Source of the DNA: Campylobacterales bacterium
GTDB taxonomy: Bacteria; Campylobacterota; Campylobacteria; Campylobacterales; Sulfurimonadaceae
Length of the DNA stretch: 64,000 nt
Assembly: GCA_016938175.1 (NCBI GenBank)
Contig: JAFGVE010000037.1
Span: 1-64,000 of the forward strand
Direction: 5' to 3'
The notes under the pieces are model-generated. The model made no database searches. It had not been told where the DNA came from and saw only the letters and a list, made by a program, of their open reading frames with translations. Within the stretch, counting starts at the first letter, position 1. Each line of letters begins with the position of its first letter. A program made the position numbers and the translations under genes. Shown here piece by piece: positions 30,562 through 40,888 of this stretch.

Positions 30562-31854
30562 TTACGCCTTTGGGTATGTACCCATATCTAAACTAGCTGG
30601 TATTCTAAAAAATGTATATGCTGGAAAGTTCGTTGGAAGTACTATTTCATTAATATTGCCACTATGAATCTCTTCCCATATTTTTCCATTTTTTGCTTGT
30701 AACTTTTTCATTTTTAAGTAAAACTTACCATCACTTTCATATGTAGAACCATATTCATTGTCAACGGCTAAGACTTCAGAACCTAAAGGAAATACAACTT
30801 CCATCTCATCACCTGGAAGCGTTTTATACTTACATAAAAAATGAGTTCCCTCTGCATTGACAACACCACTCACCTGATGTGTTCCAAGCTGCATTGTAAA
30901 ATCTAAACTCTGTGTATCATTTTTCTCAAATGGACGAGAGATAAGATAAGCATCTGTATAACCACGATTTTGTAAAGATTGTAGTTCATATTGATATTTC
31001 TCATCCTCAAATTTACCCTCATAGTAATCATCAATTGCCATTCTATAAGCTTTAGCAGTTGTAGCTGCATAGTAAGCTGTTTTTGTACGTCCTTCAATCT
31101 TTACAGAATCAACAACTCCACTATCTAATATCTCTTTCATGTGTGAAGCAAGATTTAAATCTTTGGAGTTCATAATGTATGTACCAACACCCTCTTCTTC
31201 TTCAAGTTTAAAGAGTGTTCCAGTCTCAGGATTTGCTGCATACATCTCATAAGGGAAGCGACAGTCATTTGCACAACTCCCTCTATTTGGTACGCGACCA
31301 CTCTGAAGAGTTGAGATAAGACAACGACCACTGTAAGCAAAACACATACTACCATGTACAAAAACTTCAAGTTCTAAGTCTGGTAACTCTTTTTTAATAG
31401 CTATTAAATCTTTTAAAGAGATTTCACGAGCAGTAATAATACGAGTTGCACCCATTTCATGGTAGATTTGAGCATCAAGAACATTCATAACATTTGCTTG
31501 TGTTGAGAGATGCAGAGGCATATCTGGAACAAGTTCATGACAGAGTTTTAAAACACCTGGTGTAGCAACAATAAAAGCATCAGGAGCTAATTTTCCCATA
31601 GCTATAATGTGTTCTTTTAAAAGTTTAAGTTGAGAATTAAAAGGAAATCCATTGATAGTTGCATACACTTTTTTACCTCGTGCATGAGCGTACTCAATGC
31701 CCTCCTTAAACTCTTCCATACTAAACTCTTTACCAGAACGAATACGTAAAGAGAAGTGCGACACACCACCATAAACAGCATCTGCACCAAAATCAATAGC
31801 AATTTTTAATTTTTCTAAAGTTCCTGCGGGAGAAAGTAATTCAACTTTTTTCAT
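30562..31854 (-). CDS. Peptidase U32-family protein
   Basis: ELLSPAGTLEKLKIAIDFGADAVYGG and VHGSMCFAYSGRCLIS...NRGSCANDCRFPYEM. Confidence 0.94.
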   Translation of the reverse strand: MKKVELLSPAGTLEKLKIAIDFGADAVYGGVSHFSLRIRSGKEFSMEEFKEGIEYAHARGKKVYATINGFPFNSQLKLLKEHIIAMGKLAPDAFIVATPGVLKLCHELVPDMPLHLSTQANVMNVLDAQIYHEMGATRIITAREISLKDLIAIKKELPDLELEVFVHGSMCFAYSGRCLISTLQSGRVPNRGSCANDCRFPYEMYAANPETGTLFKLEEEEGVGTYIMNSKDLNLASHMKEILDSGVVDSVKIEGRTKTAYYAATTAKAYRMAIDDYYEGKFEDEKYQYELQSLQNRGYTDAYLISRPFEKNDTQSLDFTMQLGTHQVSGVVNAEGTHFLCKYKTLPGDEMEVVFPLGSEVLAVDNEYGSTYESDGKFYLKMKKLQAKNGKIWEEIHSGNINEIVLPTNFPAYTFFRIPASLDMGTYPKA

Positions 31855-32582
31855 TACTGTCCAAACTGTGCAAGAAGCGCTTCTATATCTTCTGTAGAGG
31901 CAACATCATTATGTGTATCACCAACAATATGTTGCGCAGAAGAGACACGTTTTTCATCATCAATACGACCTTCAAAAAGTGTATTCATATATTTTGAAAG
32001 TGCACGCATAACGTTAATAACACGCTCAATTTTTTGTCTATGAATATCTTGATATTGCATAATGTCCATAACATTCATTATTGCATCGCCACTCGCTTGC
32101 AGTGCTTCAATTGTCTCTTCGACCTCACTTAGTGCTGTCTCATTCTTTTCAAGCTGCGTTGCAAAAGCTTGCACATCTGGGAACTTAGCAGTAAGTTTTG
32201 TAAAGAGTTCAATATTACTTGTAAGTACTTCATTAATATTGCTAAGGTTTTCCTCTTTTTCCATTAAGTCATTACTGATATTTTCAATAATGTCAAAAAT
32301 TTCACTCGCCTTCTCTTCACTCTCTTTTGTCACATCATCAAGTTGATGTACCATTTTATTTTCATCCGTTGCAGGTAATGGCCAGTGGTGTGCAGTTTCG
32401 TCTGTGTAGCCTAAAGGAACATCTCTTGGAAGTTTTGAATTTTCATTTGCTTCTTCATCATCTTCTTTTTGCTCCTCAACAACTTCCTCTTCTGCAATCT
32501 CTTCATCCGTCATCTCTTCATCTAGTGAGTCGATATCACCTGCAGCGCCACTCATTAAGGCATCTAATTCTTCTTGAGTCAT
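31854..32582 (-). CDS. cheZ: CheZ-like CheY phosphatase (epsilonproteobacterial remote-CheZ type)
   Basis: MDIMQYQDIHRQKIERVINVM catalytic-helix-like segment; terminal TQEELDALMSG and TEDIEALLAQFGQ motifs. Confidence 0.75.
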   Translation of the reverse strand: MTQEELDALMSGAAGDIDSLDEEMTDEEIAEEEVVEEQKEDDEEANENSKLPRDVPLGYTDETAHHWPLPATDENKMVHQLDDVTKESEEKASEIFDIIENISNDLMEKEENLSNINEVLTSNIELFTKLTAKFPDVQAFATQLEKNETALSEVEETIEALQASGDAIMNVMDIMQYQDIHRQKIERVINVMRALSKYMNTLFEGRIDDEKRVSSAQHIVGDTHNDVASTEDIEALLAQFGQ

Positions 32583-32666
32583 AAACCATTCTCCAGCAAC
32601 GTAAAATTCTTAAATTTATTAATTCTCACTATAATAACATAAAAAGTCTAACATAAGAGATAAATA

Positions 32667-33446
32667 ATGATAGTCGACCTACATAACCACACCCCTCTAT
32701 GTAACCATGCTGTAGGGAGTATAGATGAATATATACAAAAAGCCATTGAGACTAAAACGGAGTATTTTGGTATATGTGACCATGCACCTATGGACTTTGA
32801 CCCACAATACAGAATGTCTTTTGAAGATATGCAGCAATATGAAGATCATGTTCAGGCTGCTAAGGTATATTATTCTGACAAAATAAACATCCTACTAGGT
32901 TATGAAGTCGACTATCTTCCTGGACATATGGACGAACGTGTTCTAAATGCTAAAGTAGATTATCTCATCGGTTCTGTTCACTTTATTGAAGGATGGGGAT
33001 TTGACAACCCAGAATTTATAGGAAAATGGCAAGAACAGGATATTGATGAAGTTTGGCAAAAATATTTTGACACCATTGAAGAGATGGCTAAAAGTAAACT
33101 TTTTGACATAGTTGGACATCTAGACCTGATAAAAGTTTTTAAATTTTTACCACAAGGCAACATCAAAGCAATAGCACATAAAGCCCTACTTGCAATTAAA
33201 AATTCGGGGATGGTTCTTGAACTTAATGTTGCAGGCTATAGGAAAGAAATAGCAGAGCCATATCCTTCAAAAGCCCTATTAGAAGAAGCGTTTGCACTTG
33301 GTATTCCAATCACCTTTGCCTCTGACGCCCATAAACCAGAACAGGTTTCTATGTACAACAATGAAATAGTAGGCTTAGCAAGAGAGATAGGTTACACAGA
33401 ATGTGCCTACTTTAAAGAAAGAAAAATATTTTTTACGAACTTCTAA
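32667..33446 (+). CDS. PHP-domain histidinol-phosphatase
   Basis: VDLHNHTPLCNHAVGSIDEYIQKAIE, YFGICDHAP, DIVGHLDLIK and TFASDAHKPEQV. Confidence 0.9.
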   Translation: MIVDLHNHTPLCNHAVGSIDEYIQKAIETKTEYFGICDHAPMDFDPQYRMSFEDMQQYEDHVQAAKVYYSDKINILLGYEVDYLPGHMDERVLNAKVDYLIGSVHFIEGWGFDNPEFIGKWQEQDIDEVWQKYFDTIEEMAKSKLFDIVGHLDLIKVFKFLPQGNIKAIAHKALLAIKNSGMVLELNVAGYRKEIAEPYPSKALLEEAFALGIPITFASDAHKPEQVSMYNNEIVGLAREIGYTECAYFKERKIFFTNF

Positions 33447-33516
33447 GTTCTCAAAGATATGATTAACATTTTCATTGTATAATACTCGCATAATTAAAAA
33501 TAAAAAGGATTTACTA

Positions 33517-33837
33517 ATGGGTAAATATATAGAATTAACAGGTGCTGATTTTGAGTCGACACTTGCAGAAGGTGTGTCTTTAGTTGATTTTTGGGCTCCA
33601 TGGTGTGGACCTTGTCGTATGATTGCTCCAGTTATTGAAGAGCTTGCTGAAGACTTTGACGGAAAAGCTAAAATCTGTAAAGTAAACACAGATGAAGAGC
33701 AAGACATTGCTGTAAAATTCGGTATTCGCTCAATCCCAACTATTATGTTCTTCAAAGATGGTGAAATGGTTGACCAAATTGTTGGTGCGCAATCTAAAGC
33801 TGCTTTAGCGGACAAAATCAACGCTCTTTTAGCGTAA
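33517..33837 (+). CDS. trxA: Thioredoxin (likely start MGKYIEL at 33517)
   Basis: VDFWAPWCGPCRMIAPVIEELAEDF...FGIRSIPTIMFFKDG. Confidence 0.96.
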   Translation: MGKYIELTGADFESTLAEGVSLVDFWAPWCGPCRMIAPVIEELAEDFDGKAKICKVNTDEEQDIAVKFGIRSIPTIMFFKDGEMVDQIVGAQSKAALADKINALLA

Positions 33838-33855
33838 TCTTAAAAGCTTAGAGTT

Positions 33856-34344
33856 ATGGAAAAAAGAAGAGGCAAAAGCCTCTTTTCCCTCTCTACGCTT
33901 TTAGCTTCTTTTTTTGGCGCAGCAATGATAGCTGGTGCCTTTGCCTACTTTAACTACAAATTTTCCGAATATAAGTTTATTAATTTTAAAGAGTGGATTT
34001 TTTATGAAAAAAATAAAATCTTTGAGGCAAAAGAAGAAAAATACCTTGTGGTATTTTACTCTTCCAAAGAAAAAAACACAATGGAACTTTTAGGGAAAAC
34101 TGAACTTTCTTTACCTATTTTAGCTATTGATTACTATAACAATATTCAAGCAAACAGTAAACAAACAATTTATTTAAGAAGTGGGACAAAAACATCTCTC
34201 TCTTTTATACAACGATTTAATATTTATGAATCTCCATCTATATTTATTATAAAAAAGTACAAAGACTCTCTTTATAAACAAGATAGTATGATACGTAAAC
34301 TTGATAATCTAGAAACTCTTTCACAAGAGATACAATCACTATAA
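33856..34344 (+). CDS. Membrane-anchored, cysteine-free thioredoxin-fold-like protein
   Basis: N-terminal TM; YLVVFYSSKEKN where WCGPC would be; IQRFNIYESPSIFIIKK matches the thioredoxin cis-Pro region; no Cys in 162 aa. Confidence 0.7.
   Translation: MEKRRGKSLFSLSTLLASFFGAAMIAGAFAYFNYKFSEYKFINFKEWIFYEKNKIFEAKEEKYLVVFYSSKEKNTMELLGKTELSLPILAIDYYNNIQANSKQTIYLRSGTKTSLSFIQRFNIYESPSIFIIKKYKDSLYKQDSMIRKLDNLETLSQEIQSL
33867..33884 (+). terminator. Terminator/attenuator-like hairpin just inside the 33856 ORF
   Basis: AAGAGGC-AAAA-GCCTCTT followed by TTCCCTC, preceded by an A run. Confidence 0.45.
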
Positions 34345-34362
34345 CTTTTAACAGGAGCTACA

Positions 34363-35310
34363 ATGTCAATTTTAGACTGTGCAATTATTGGTGGCGGACC
34401 GGCAGGGCTTACAGCTGGATTATATACAACACGTGGCGGGCTTGAAAATGTCGTTATGTTTGAAAAAGGTATGCCTGGTGGGCAAATTATGAACTCATCT
34501 GAGATTGAAAATTATCCAGGTGTTACAGGTGAAATTTCAGGAATGGATCTTATGGCTCCATGGCCTGAGCAGTGCCAACGATTTGGACTTGTACACGAGA
34601 TGGTTACAATAACACGTGTTACAAAAAAAGATAATATTTTTACAATTCATAAAGAAGATGGCACCAGTGTAGAGGCATACAGCGTTATTATCGGAACAGG
34701 TTCTTCTCCAAGACGTGCAGGTTTCAAAGGTGAAGATGCATTTTTTGGAAGAGGAGTCAGTACCTGTGCTACATGTGATGGCTTTTTCTATAAAGGTAAA
34801 GAGGTTGCTGTTGTAGGTGGAGGTGATACTGCTTTAGAAGAAGCGCTCTACCTAGCAAAAATTTGTACGAAAGTTTATATCATACATAGACGTGATACAT
34901 TTCGTTCTGCTCCAAATACAATTGAACGGGTCAAAAAAGTACCAAATATTGAATTAGTACTTGATTGTGTTGCAGATGAAGTATACGGTGATGCATCAGG
35001 TGTACAGGGTATTAAGGTCAAACACAAAAGTGGAGAGATTCGTGACATTGTTGTACCTGGAGTTTTTACATTTGTAGGAAATAATGTAAACAATGAAGTA
35101 CTTATACAAGAGGACTCTACATTTTTGTGTGATATGAACGAACAGGGACAGGTAATTGTCAATATCTCAATGGCAACTTCAGTCCCTGGCCTTTATGCTA
35201 CTGGAGATATGCGTATTGCAGCTCCAAAACAAGTAATTAGTGCAGCAGGTGACGGTGCTGTTGCAGCTCTACAAGTCATCTCTTACGTCGATGAACTTTT
35301 AAATGCTTAA
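34363..35310 (+). CDS. trxB: Thioredoxin-disulfide reductase
   Basis: [46 protein letters not shown] and GLYATGDMR. Confidence 0.96.
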   Translation: MSILDCAIIGGGPAGLTAGLYTTRGGLENVVMFEKGMPGGQIMNSSEIENYPGVTGEISGMDLMAPWPEQCQRFGLVHEMVTITRVTKKDNIFTIHKEDGTSVEAYSVIIGTGSSPRRAGFKGEDAFFGRGVSTCATCDGFFYKGKEVAVVGGGDTALEEALYLAKICTKVYIIHRRDTFRSAPNTIERVKKVPNIELVLDCVADEVYGDASGVQGIKVKHKSGEIRDIVVPGVFTFVGNNVNNEVLIQEDSTFLCDMNEQGQVIVNISMATSVPGLYATGDMRIAAPKQVISAAGDGAVAALQVISYVDELLNA

Positions 35311-35319
35311 GGATTTTAT

Positions 35320-36192
35320 GTGAAATTTTTTGTAACTTTATTATTGAGTACAGTTGTACTTTTAGCTAATCAAGCTTTTATAACACCTAATCAGTTATCA
35401 AACAAACTAAATGATAAGAATCTTGTTATTTTAGACACTACGGATAAAGAAAACTATTCTAAAGGGCATATTCCAAATGCAAGACAAGTTGAAATTTCAT
35501 CATTTCGACACTGGGTTAATAATGAGTATATGCTTATGAATTCACCAAAAGAGATAGAAAAAGTAGCACAAGAACTCGGTATAAACAATGATTCATATGT
35601 TGTTTTATATGGTCATAATAAACCAAAAGAGCTTTTAAAAGCAAGTTATATTGCATTAGCATTAATAGTAAACAGTTTTGAAAATATATCTATTTTAGAT
35701 GGTGGATATAACGAGTGGAAAAATAGCTTTAAAGACAATCCAAAGATGTTTTCTACAAAATTCTCAACATATAAACAAGGAAACTTCAAAGCACAATACA
35801 ATCCTGATATTTTGGTGAACATGGAGTATGTTCAAAACAAAATAGGTTCTGTTCCAATGATTGAAGCAAGACCAAAAGAGTATTTCGATGGAACGACACA
35901 GTCCAAAGGTGTAAAACGTTTAGGACATATTAAAAATGCACAGAGTAGTAATTGGCAAAATAAATTTGCTCAAGACGAAAAACTCATAGATGACACAAAG
36001 CTCAAAAATATTTTCTATAAAGACCATAATCTTACGCAAAATAATGAAGTAATAACTTATTGTACAGGTGGACTTGAGGCCTCTATGAACTGGTATTTAC
36101 TCTCACAATATTTAGAGTTTAAAGATGTAAAACTTTATGATGCATCTATGAAAGAGTGGGGAAACAGAGAGTCCACACCGATGGAAAAGTAA
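35320..36192 (+). CDS. Exported sulfurtransferase with two rhodanese domains
   Basis: Signal peptide; NKLNDKNLVILDTTDKENYSKGHIPNA; active-site-like YCTGGLEASMNWYLL. GTG start. Confidence 0.88.
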   Translation: MKFFVTLLLSTVVLLANQAFITPNQLSNKLNDKNLVILDTTDKENYSKGHIPNARQVEISSFRHWVNNEYMLMNSPKEIEKVAQELGINNDSYVVLYGHNKPKELLKASYIALALIVNSFENISILDGGYNEWKNSFKDNPKMFSTKFSTYKQGNFKAQYNPDILVNMEYVQNKIGSVPMIEARPKEYFDGTTQSKGVKRLGHIKNAQSSNWQNKFAQDEKLIDDTKLKNIFYKDHNLTQNNEVITYCTGGLEASMNWYLLSQYLEFKDVKLYDASMKEWGNRESTPMEK

Positions 36193-36237
36193 GCAGTTAT
36201 TTGCTACCATTCTATAAAAATTTTTAAGGAGATATAA

Positions 36238-37005
36238 ATGATAAAAGTTGGAGTTTTTGGAGCTAGTGGAAGAGTTGGTAAATTACTTTTAGAAAATCTA
36301 AAAGACATTCCTGACATGAGCTTAAGCTCTGTTTATGTGCGAAATAGTTTAGACTTTGCTATTGATCCATCCGTACTCGTAACTTCAGATATGCACTCAT
36401 TTTTAAATGCAAGTGATATAGTTGTCGACTTCTCTTTACCTGATGCTTGTGAAGAACTACTTGAAGCAGCATTAAAGGCACCAAAGCCTTTAGTGATTGG
36501 TACTACAGGCTTAAATACTCACCAATTAAACCTTATGAAAAATGCAAGTGAAATCATGCCTATACTCTATGCCACAAATATGTCTTTAGGAGTAGCTTTA
36601 CTTAACAAACTAGTCAAACAAGCATCTGCAGCATTAGAAGGGTTTGATATAGAGATAGTAGAAATGCATCACAAGTTTAAAAAAGATGCACCAAGTGGTA
36701 CAGCACTTACACTCGCTGAATCTGCTGCATCTGGACGTGGACTAGAGCTCGATAAAGTACGTGTAAGTGGAAGAGATGGCAATATTGGAGAACGTACACA
36801 AGACGAAATCTCAGTAATGGCTTTACGTGGTGGTGACATTGTAGGGCGTCATACAGTTGGCTTTTACAACGAAGGAGAATTTATAGAACTCAATCACACT
36901 GCAACGTCTCGTGCAACCTTTAGCAAAGGTGCTCTACGTGCAGCTAAATGGCTACACTCACAAGTACCTGGCTTTTACTCAATTGCGGACTGTTTAGAGA
37001 TTTAA
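36238..37005 (+). CDS. dapB: 4-hydroxy-tetrahydrodipicolinate reductase
   Basis: [48 protein letters not shown]. Confidence 0.96.
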   Translation: MIKVGVFGASGRVGKLLLENLKDIPDMSLSSVYVRNSLDFAIDPSVLVTSDMHSFLNASDIVVDFSLPDACEELLEAALKAPKPLVIGTTGLNTHQLNLMKNASEIMPILYATNMSLGVALLNKLVKQASAALEGFDIEIVEMHHKFKKDAPSGTALTLAESAASGRGLELDKVRVSGRDGNIGERTQDEISVMALRGGDIVGRHTVGFYNEGEFIELNHTATSRATFSKGALRAAKWLHSQVPGFYSIADCLEI

Positions 37006-39348
37006 AGCACTTTTTGCAAGACTCGCCCATGGCGAGTCCGCATCCGCTTCAATAGCTTCTTTATAAGCTATCTTCGCCTCATCATCTCTCCACAGTTTAG
37101 CAAGTACACTGCCCAGTAGATACTTCTGTCTGCCTCTATCAACTTTTTGTAATTGAACATCATTTAAAGATTCTATAACATACAGAGCCAAGTTATAGTT
37201 TTCTTGATTTATATAAGACTGATAAAGTGTAAACTCAACATATGGACTCTGAGCATAAGAAGTTGATTTTTTTTGAATATCCATAACTTTTGTGCCGTAT
37301 TTAATAACCATATTATCATCATGATTCTGAGATCCCACAGACATCATAGTGATATACCGTTCTATATCTTTATAGTCTTCTCCAAAAAGAATCTCTATTT
37401 TTTCTATAACACCTAGAAGCTTATCTGTCTCTTCAACTCTATTATAAGCGTCAAATAGATATCTATATACATCATTGTATTGTGATGATGTTTCATCACC
37501 TATAAGTGTTATTAAATCTTTTGAAGCCGCTATTGAATCACTATAATTACCGATAGCAAAATCAACTTGAACATATCTATAAAGCCATTTTTTTCTCAAC
37601 TCTATATTCGGTGACTTTACATTCTTTGTCGCCATTTTTTTTGCAAGTTGGAAATCACCACCTTTCATAGCACACTCATAGATTCCATCATCCCAGCTGT
37701 TAGAAAGAGTAATATTATAGTCATTAGCAATAACAATAACTTCATGACAAGCTTTATTTTTCAAGGAAGCTTCCATAAGTCCAATTGCTCCTTGTGTTAC
37801 AATATCCTCTTTTTGAGGATACACTTCTGCATCTAACTCTAAAAGTTGCTCTTTATTTGTAATAATTTTAGAGAATTCATCAAGTTCCAGCCATAGCTTC
37901 GCCCTTTCATAAATTGCTCTATTCCCAATAGTGTCATGTGGATACTCTTCTATTAACTTATCATATTCAGCTAACCTTGCTGTAGTATTTACATCTAAAG
38001 CATCAAAAAAGAGTGCATCTTTTGCAAGTTCTACTTCATGAATAGAGTCTCCATCCGGAAACTCTTTTATATAACGGTTAAGTGCTTGTAGAGCCTCTTG
38101 TTTTTCATTACTTTTGGATAGCCATAATGCTTTATCCCTTAAGTACATCTCATACTCATCATATGTAGGGTCTATCTCATCTAAAATAGCTCCTGCAATT
38201 AGTGCAGCACTTTTAAAACGCTCTTCATCAGCTAATGCATTCATCATTCTATTAGAACTTGTCAAATGTTCCTTAAAATAATCCGGTTTCACAGCAACAA
38301 TTTTTTCTATATACTTTTCTGACTCTTTTGAATTCATACCGAGGTTGAGATTAGCTAAATGGTATGCTGCAGAACTTGCCACATCAACACTTTTCGTCTC
38401 ATTAAGTGCTTTTAGGTAGTACGTACTAGCCTTACTCGCTCCCCCTGAAGATTCTAGCATCTCTCCCATGTAGATGTAACCCCATTTCGTAAAAATAGAA
38501 TTTTCATGCTCACTAAATAGCCTGTCAAAAAAGTATTCAGCATCCGTAATCATACCAATGTTAGCATAAGCGTGTGAAACGAGTGCAAGCACTTCTGGAA
38601 TATTCTCATTAGCAGAGTAATCACGTAAATATACTTTTGATTCTGATACGACATTATCATAGTCTTTTAATTTTGAGTACACTTTAATTTTATAATAAAT
38701 TAATTCTGCTTTAAAAAGAGTATTTGGATATTCTCTTAATACCTCTTCAATAGCATCTAAAGCTCTTTCATACTGCTTTTTTTCATAGTAGCTCTTTATT
38801 TTAATGTACTCTTTTACATCACCTACACGTTTGATATGGACAGGATTTCCCTTAATGTCTAAGCTTCCAACATAAGGAAGTTTGTCTTTATCCATGTAAA
38901 ATGGAAAGTTGATCCCTATCTCCGGATGCTTATCTTTATAAATAAGTGGAATATCTTCTTTATATCCAAGAACAATCCATTCTTTAGAGATGTCAATATG
39001 CACATCGTAAACGCTGTCGTCTTTTGTTAGGTTGAAAATTTCACCAAGTAGTTTGATTTTTGCTAAAGGCTTTATAGAAAGAAAAAAAGTATCATCTTTT
39101 AAAATACTTTGTACAATAAAAAAATCATTTGTAATCGTTTTCAGATGTTCTGATGGACGTTTTGGAAATGCACAAAGTATTTCTGTAACTGTCTCAAATT
39201 CATTTTTTATCTCTTGACACACAAAGGGTTTAGAGTCTTTTAAATAGAGTGTAGAATATTTTTGAAATTCATCTTTTGCACTATCGATAGAAATTTCAAG
39301 TGCAAAAAGATTAAACGAGAAAAGTAAGAAGAGTATCCATTGTAACAA
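36994..39348 (-). CDS. Exported TPR protein, PflA-like (paralysed flagella protein)
   Basis: Signal peptide, 784 aa, multiple TPRs; size and layout as PflA of Campylobacterota. Confidence 0.65.
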   Translation of the reverse strand: MLQWILFLLFSFNLFALEISIDSAKDEFQKYSTLYLKDSKPFVCQEIKNEFETVTEILCAFPKRPSEHLKTITNDFFIVQSILKDDTFFLSIKPLAKIKLLGEIFNLTKDDSVYDVHIDISKEWIVLGYKEDIPLIYKDKHPEIGINFPFYMDKDKLPYVGSLDIKGNPVHIKRVGDVKEYIKIKSYYEKKQYERALDAIEEVLREYPNTLFKAELIYYKIKVYSKLKDYDNVVSESKVYLRDYSANENIPEVLALVSHAYANIGMITDAEYFFDRLFSEHENSIFTKWGYIYMGEMLESSGGASKASTYYLKALNETKSVDVASSAAYHLANLNLGMNSKESEKYIEKIVAVKPDYFKEHLTSSNRMMNALADEERFKSAALIAGAILDEIDPTYDEYEMYLRDKALWLSKSNEKQEALQALNRYIKEFPDGDSIHEVELAKDALFFDALDVNTTARLAEYDKLIEEYPHDTIGNRAIYERAKLWLELDEFSKIITNKEQLLELDAEVYPQKEDIVTQGAIGLMEASLKNKACHEVIVIANDYNITLSNSWDDGIYECAMKGGDFQLAKKMATKNVKSPNIELRKKWLYRYVQVDFAIGNYSDSIAASKDLITLIGDETSSQYNDVYRYLFDAYNRVEETDKLLGVIEKIEILFGEDYKDIERYITMMSVGSQNHDDNMVIKYGTKVMDIQKKSTSYAQSPYVEFTLYQSYINQENYNLALYVIESLNDVQLQKVDRGRQKYLLGSVLAKLWRDDEAKIAYKEAIEADADSPWASLAKSALNL
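37020..37038 (+). terminator. Strong GC hairpin 15 nt past the dapB stop, inside the opposing CDS
   Basis: GACTCGCC-CAT-GGCGAGTC perfect 8-bp stem; no U-tract. Confidence 0.4.
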
Positions 39349-39379
39349 ATTCTCTTCTCCTTGTAGAGTTTATAGGTAA

Positions 39380-40888
39380 TTAGTATCCGCTATTATAAAC
39401 AAATGCCGTAACAAACTCAAGTAGTGGGTTTACAGCTAAAAAAGCAAATATAGTTCCCACAGCTGCAAAACCTATAATAGATTTTAATGCTAAAGTTGCG
39501 TTTGTTACATATACATGTCCATCATTACCAACTACAGGCTCTTTCATAAACATATAAACAATAAGTTTTACATAATAATAACCAGCAATTGCAGAGTTAA
39601 GAGCCATAATAAGTGCAAGCATTGTATATCCACTTGTTACTGCTGAGCTGATCATATAAAGTTTACCCCAGAAAAGTGCAAACGGTGGGATACCTGCAAG
39701 GCTTAACATAAAAAGCGCCATAATAATAGCCGCCATAGGCGAAGTCTTAATCATACCTGCAAATTTATCAAAACTATGGTCAGTTCTTTGGTATGCAGGA
39801 AGATGCTTTTGACGTGAAATCCAAAGCATCGTAAATGAACCAAGGTTTGTAAAACTAAATAGAATCCAGTACATAAAAAGTGCACTATTTGACTGCGTAG
39901 TACCAATAAGAATAGCAGCCATTACAAAACCAGCATGTGAAATAGAAGAGTATGCTAACATACGCTTAACATCACTCTGTACTAAAGCCCACATATTTGC
40001 AGCTGTCATCGTAACCACAACAAAAACATAAAGTACTACTTCAAGCCAAACAATACCACTATGCACTAAAAACTCAAAGATTCTCATTGCAACGATAAAA
40101 GCTGCAATTTTTGGAACAATTGACATATAACCTGCCATTGCAGCACTTGAGCCTTCATATACATCTGGAGTCCATGTATGAAATGGAACTATAGAGAGTT
40201 TGAATGCAAATGATGCAAGCATAAATGCAACACCTACTAAAACGTAAGCTATATCTGCATAACCGTTCGCTTCTAAAACTGCTGCAATTTGGTTAATCTC
40301 AACAGAACCTGTAAGTGCATAAAACACCATCGCACCAAAAGAGTAAAAACCAGCTGCAAGTGCACCCATTGTAAAGTATTTCACAGCTGCTTCAAAAGAC
40401 TTGTCGCGATTGTGCATTGCAATAAGCGTATATAATGCTAAAGATGCTGTCTCTAATCCAACGAAGATTAAAATGAGGTTATCTGAAGCAACCATAAATT
40501 GAAAACCACTAATCATAAACAAGAAGAGTGCAAAAAACTCTGGATATGAGAACTCATGGAAACGCTTATGAGTAAGTGCTAATGGGATAAAAAGCATAGA
40601 AACACCCACAATAATAAATTGTGAAAGAATTGCTAAACCATCAATAAGCATTACATCAAACACACCCATAACAGTGCCATCTTGAACAAAGACACCTGAT
40701 GCATCCATAATAGCGATAAAGTCTATAAATAAGAAAAGTAAACTTATACCTACATAGAGAGTCTTGTCTAGATTACTTTTAAAAAGGTCAATCACAAGAA
40801 TTAAAAGTGCACCTATAATTGGAATAAGCATAGGTGCTAGAGTCATCAGGTTTAATGACTCTAAAGAAACGTTCACTGGCGCTAACAT
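39380..40888 (-). CDS. nuoN: NADH-quinone oxidoreductase subunit N
   Basis: Antiporter-like subunit; SIVPFHTWTPDVYEGSSAAMAGYMS; last gene of the nuo operon. Confidence 0.95.
   Translation of the reverse strand: MLAPVNVSLESLNLMTLAPMLIPIIGALLILVIDLFKSNLDKTLYVGISLLFLFIDFIAIMDASGVFVQDGTVMGVFDVMLIDGLAILSQFIIVGVSMLFIPLALTHKRFHEFSYPEFFALFLFMISGFQFMVASDNLILIFVGLETASLALYTLIAMHNRDKSFEAAVKYFTMGALAAGFYSFGAMVFYALTGSVEINQIAAVLEANGYADIAYVLVGVAFMLASFAFKLSIVPFHTWTPDVYEGSSAAMAGYMSIVPKIAAFIVAMRIFEFLVHSGIVWLEVVLYVFVVVTMTAANMWALVQSDVKRMLAYSSISHAGFVMAAILIGTTQSNSALFMYWILFSFTNLGSFTMLWISRQKHLPAYQRTDHSFDKFAGMIKTSPMAAIIMALFMLSLAGIPPFALFWGKLYMISSAVTSGYTMLALIMALNSAIAGYYYVKLIVYMFMKEPVVGNDGHVYVTNATLALKSIIGFAAVGTIFAFLAVNPLLEFVTAFVYNSGY

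Noticed and set aside
32062-32584. Two plus-strand ORFs (94 and 85 aa)
   Set aside because: Antisense to the CheZ-like gene; compositionally biased.
33375-33821. Minus-strand 148-aa ORF
   Set aside because: Antisense to trxA.
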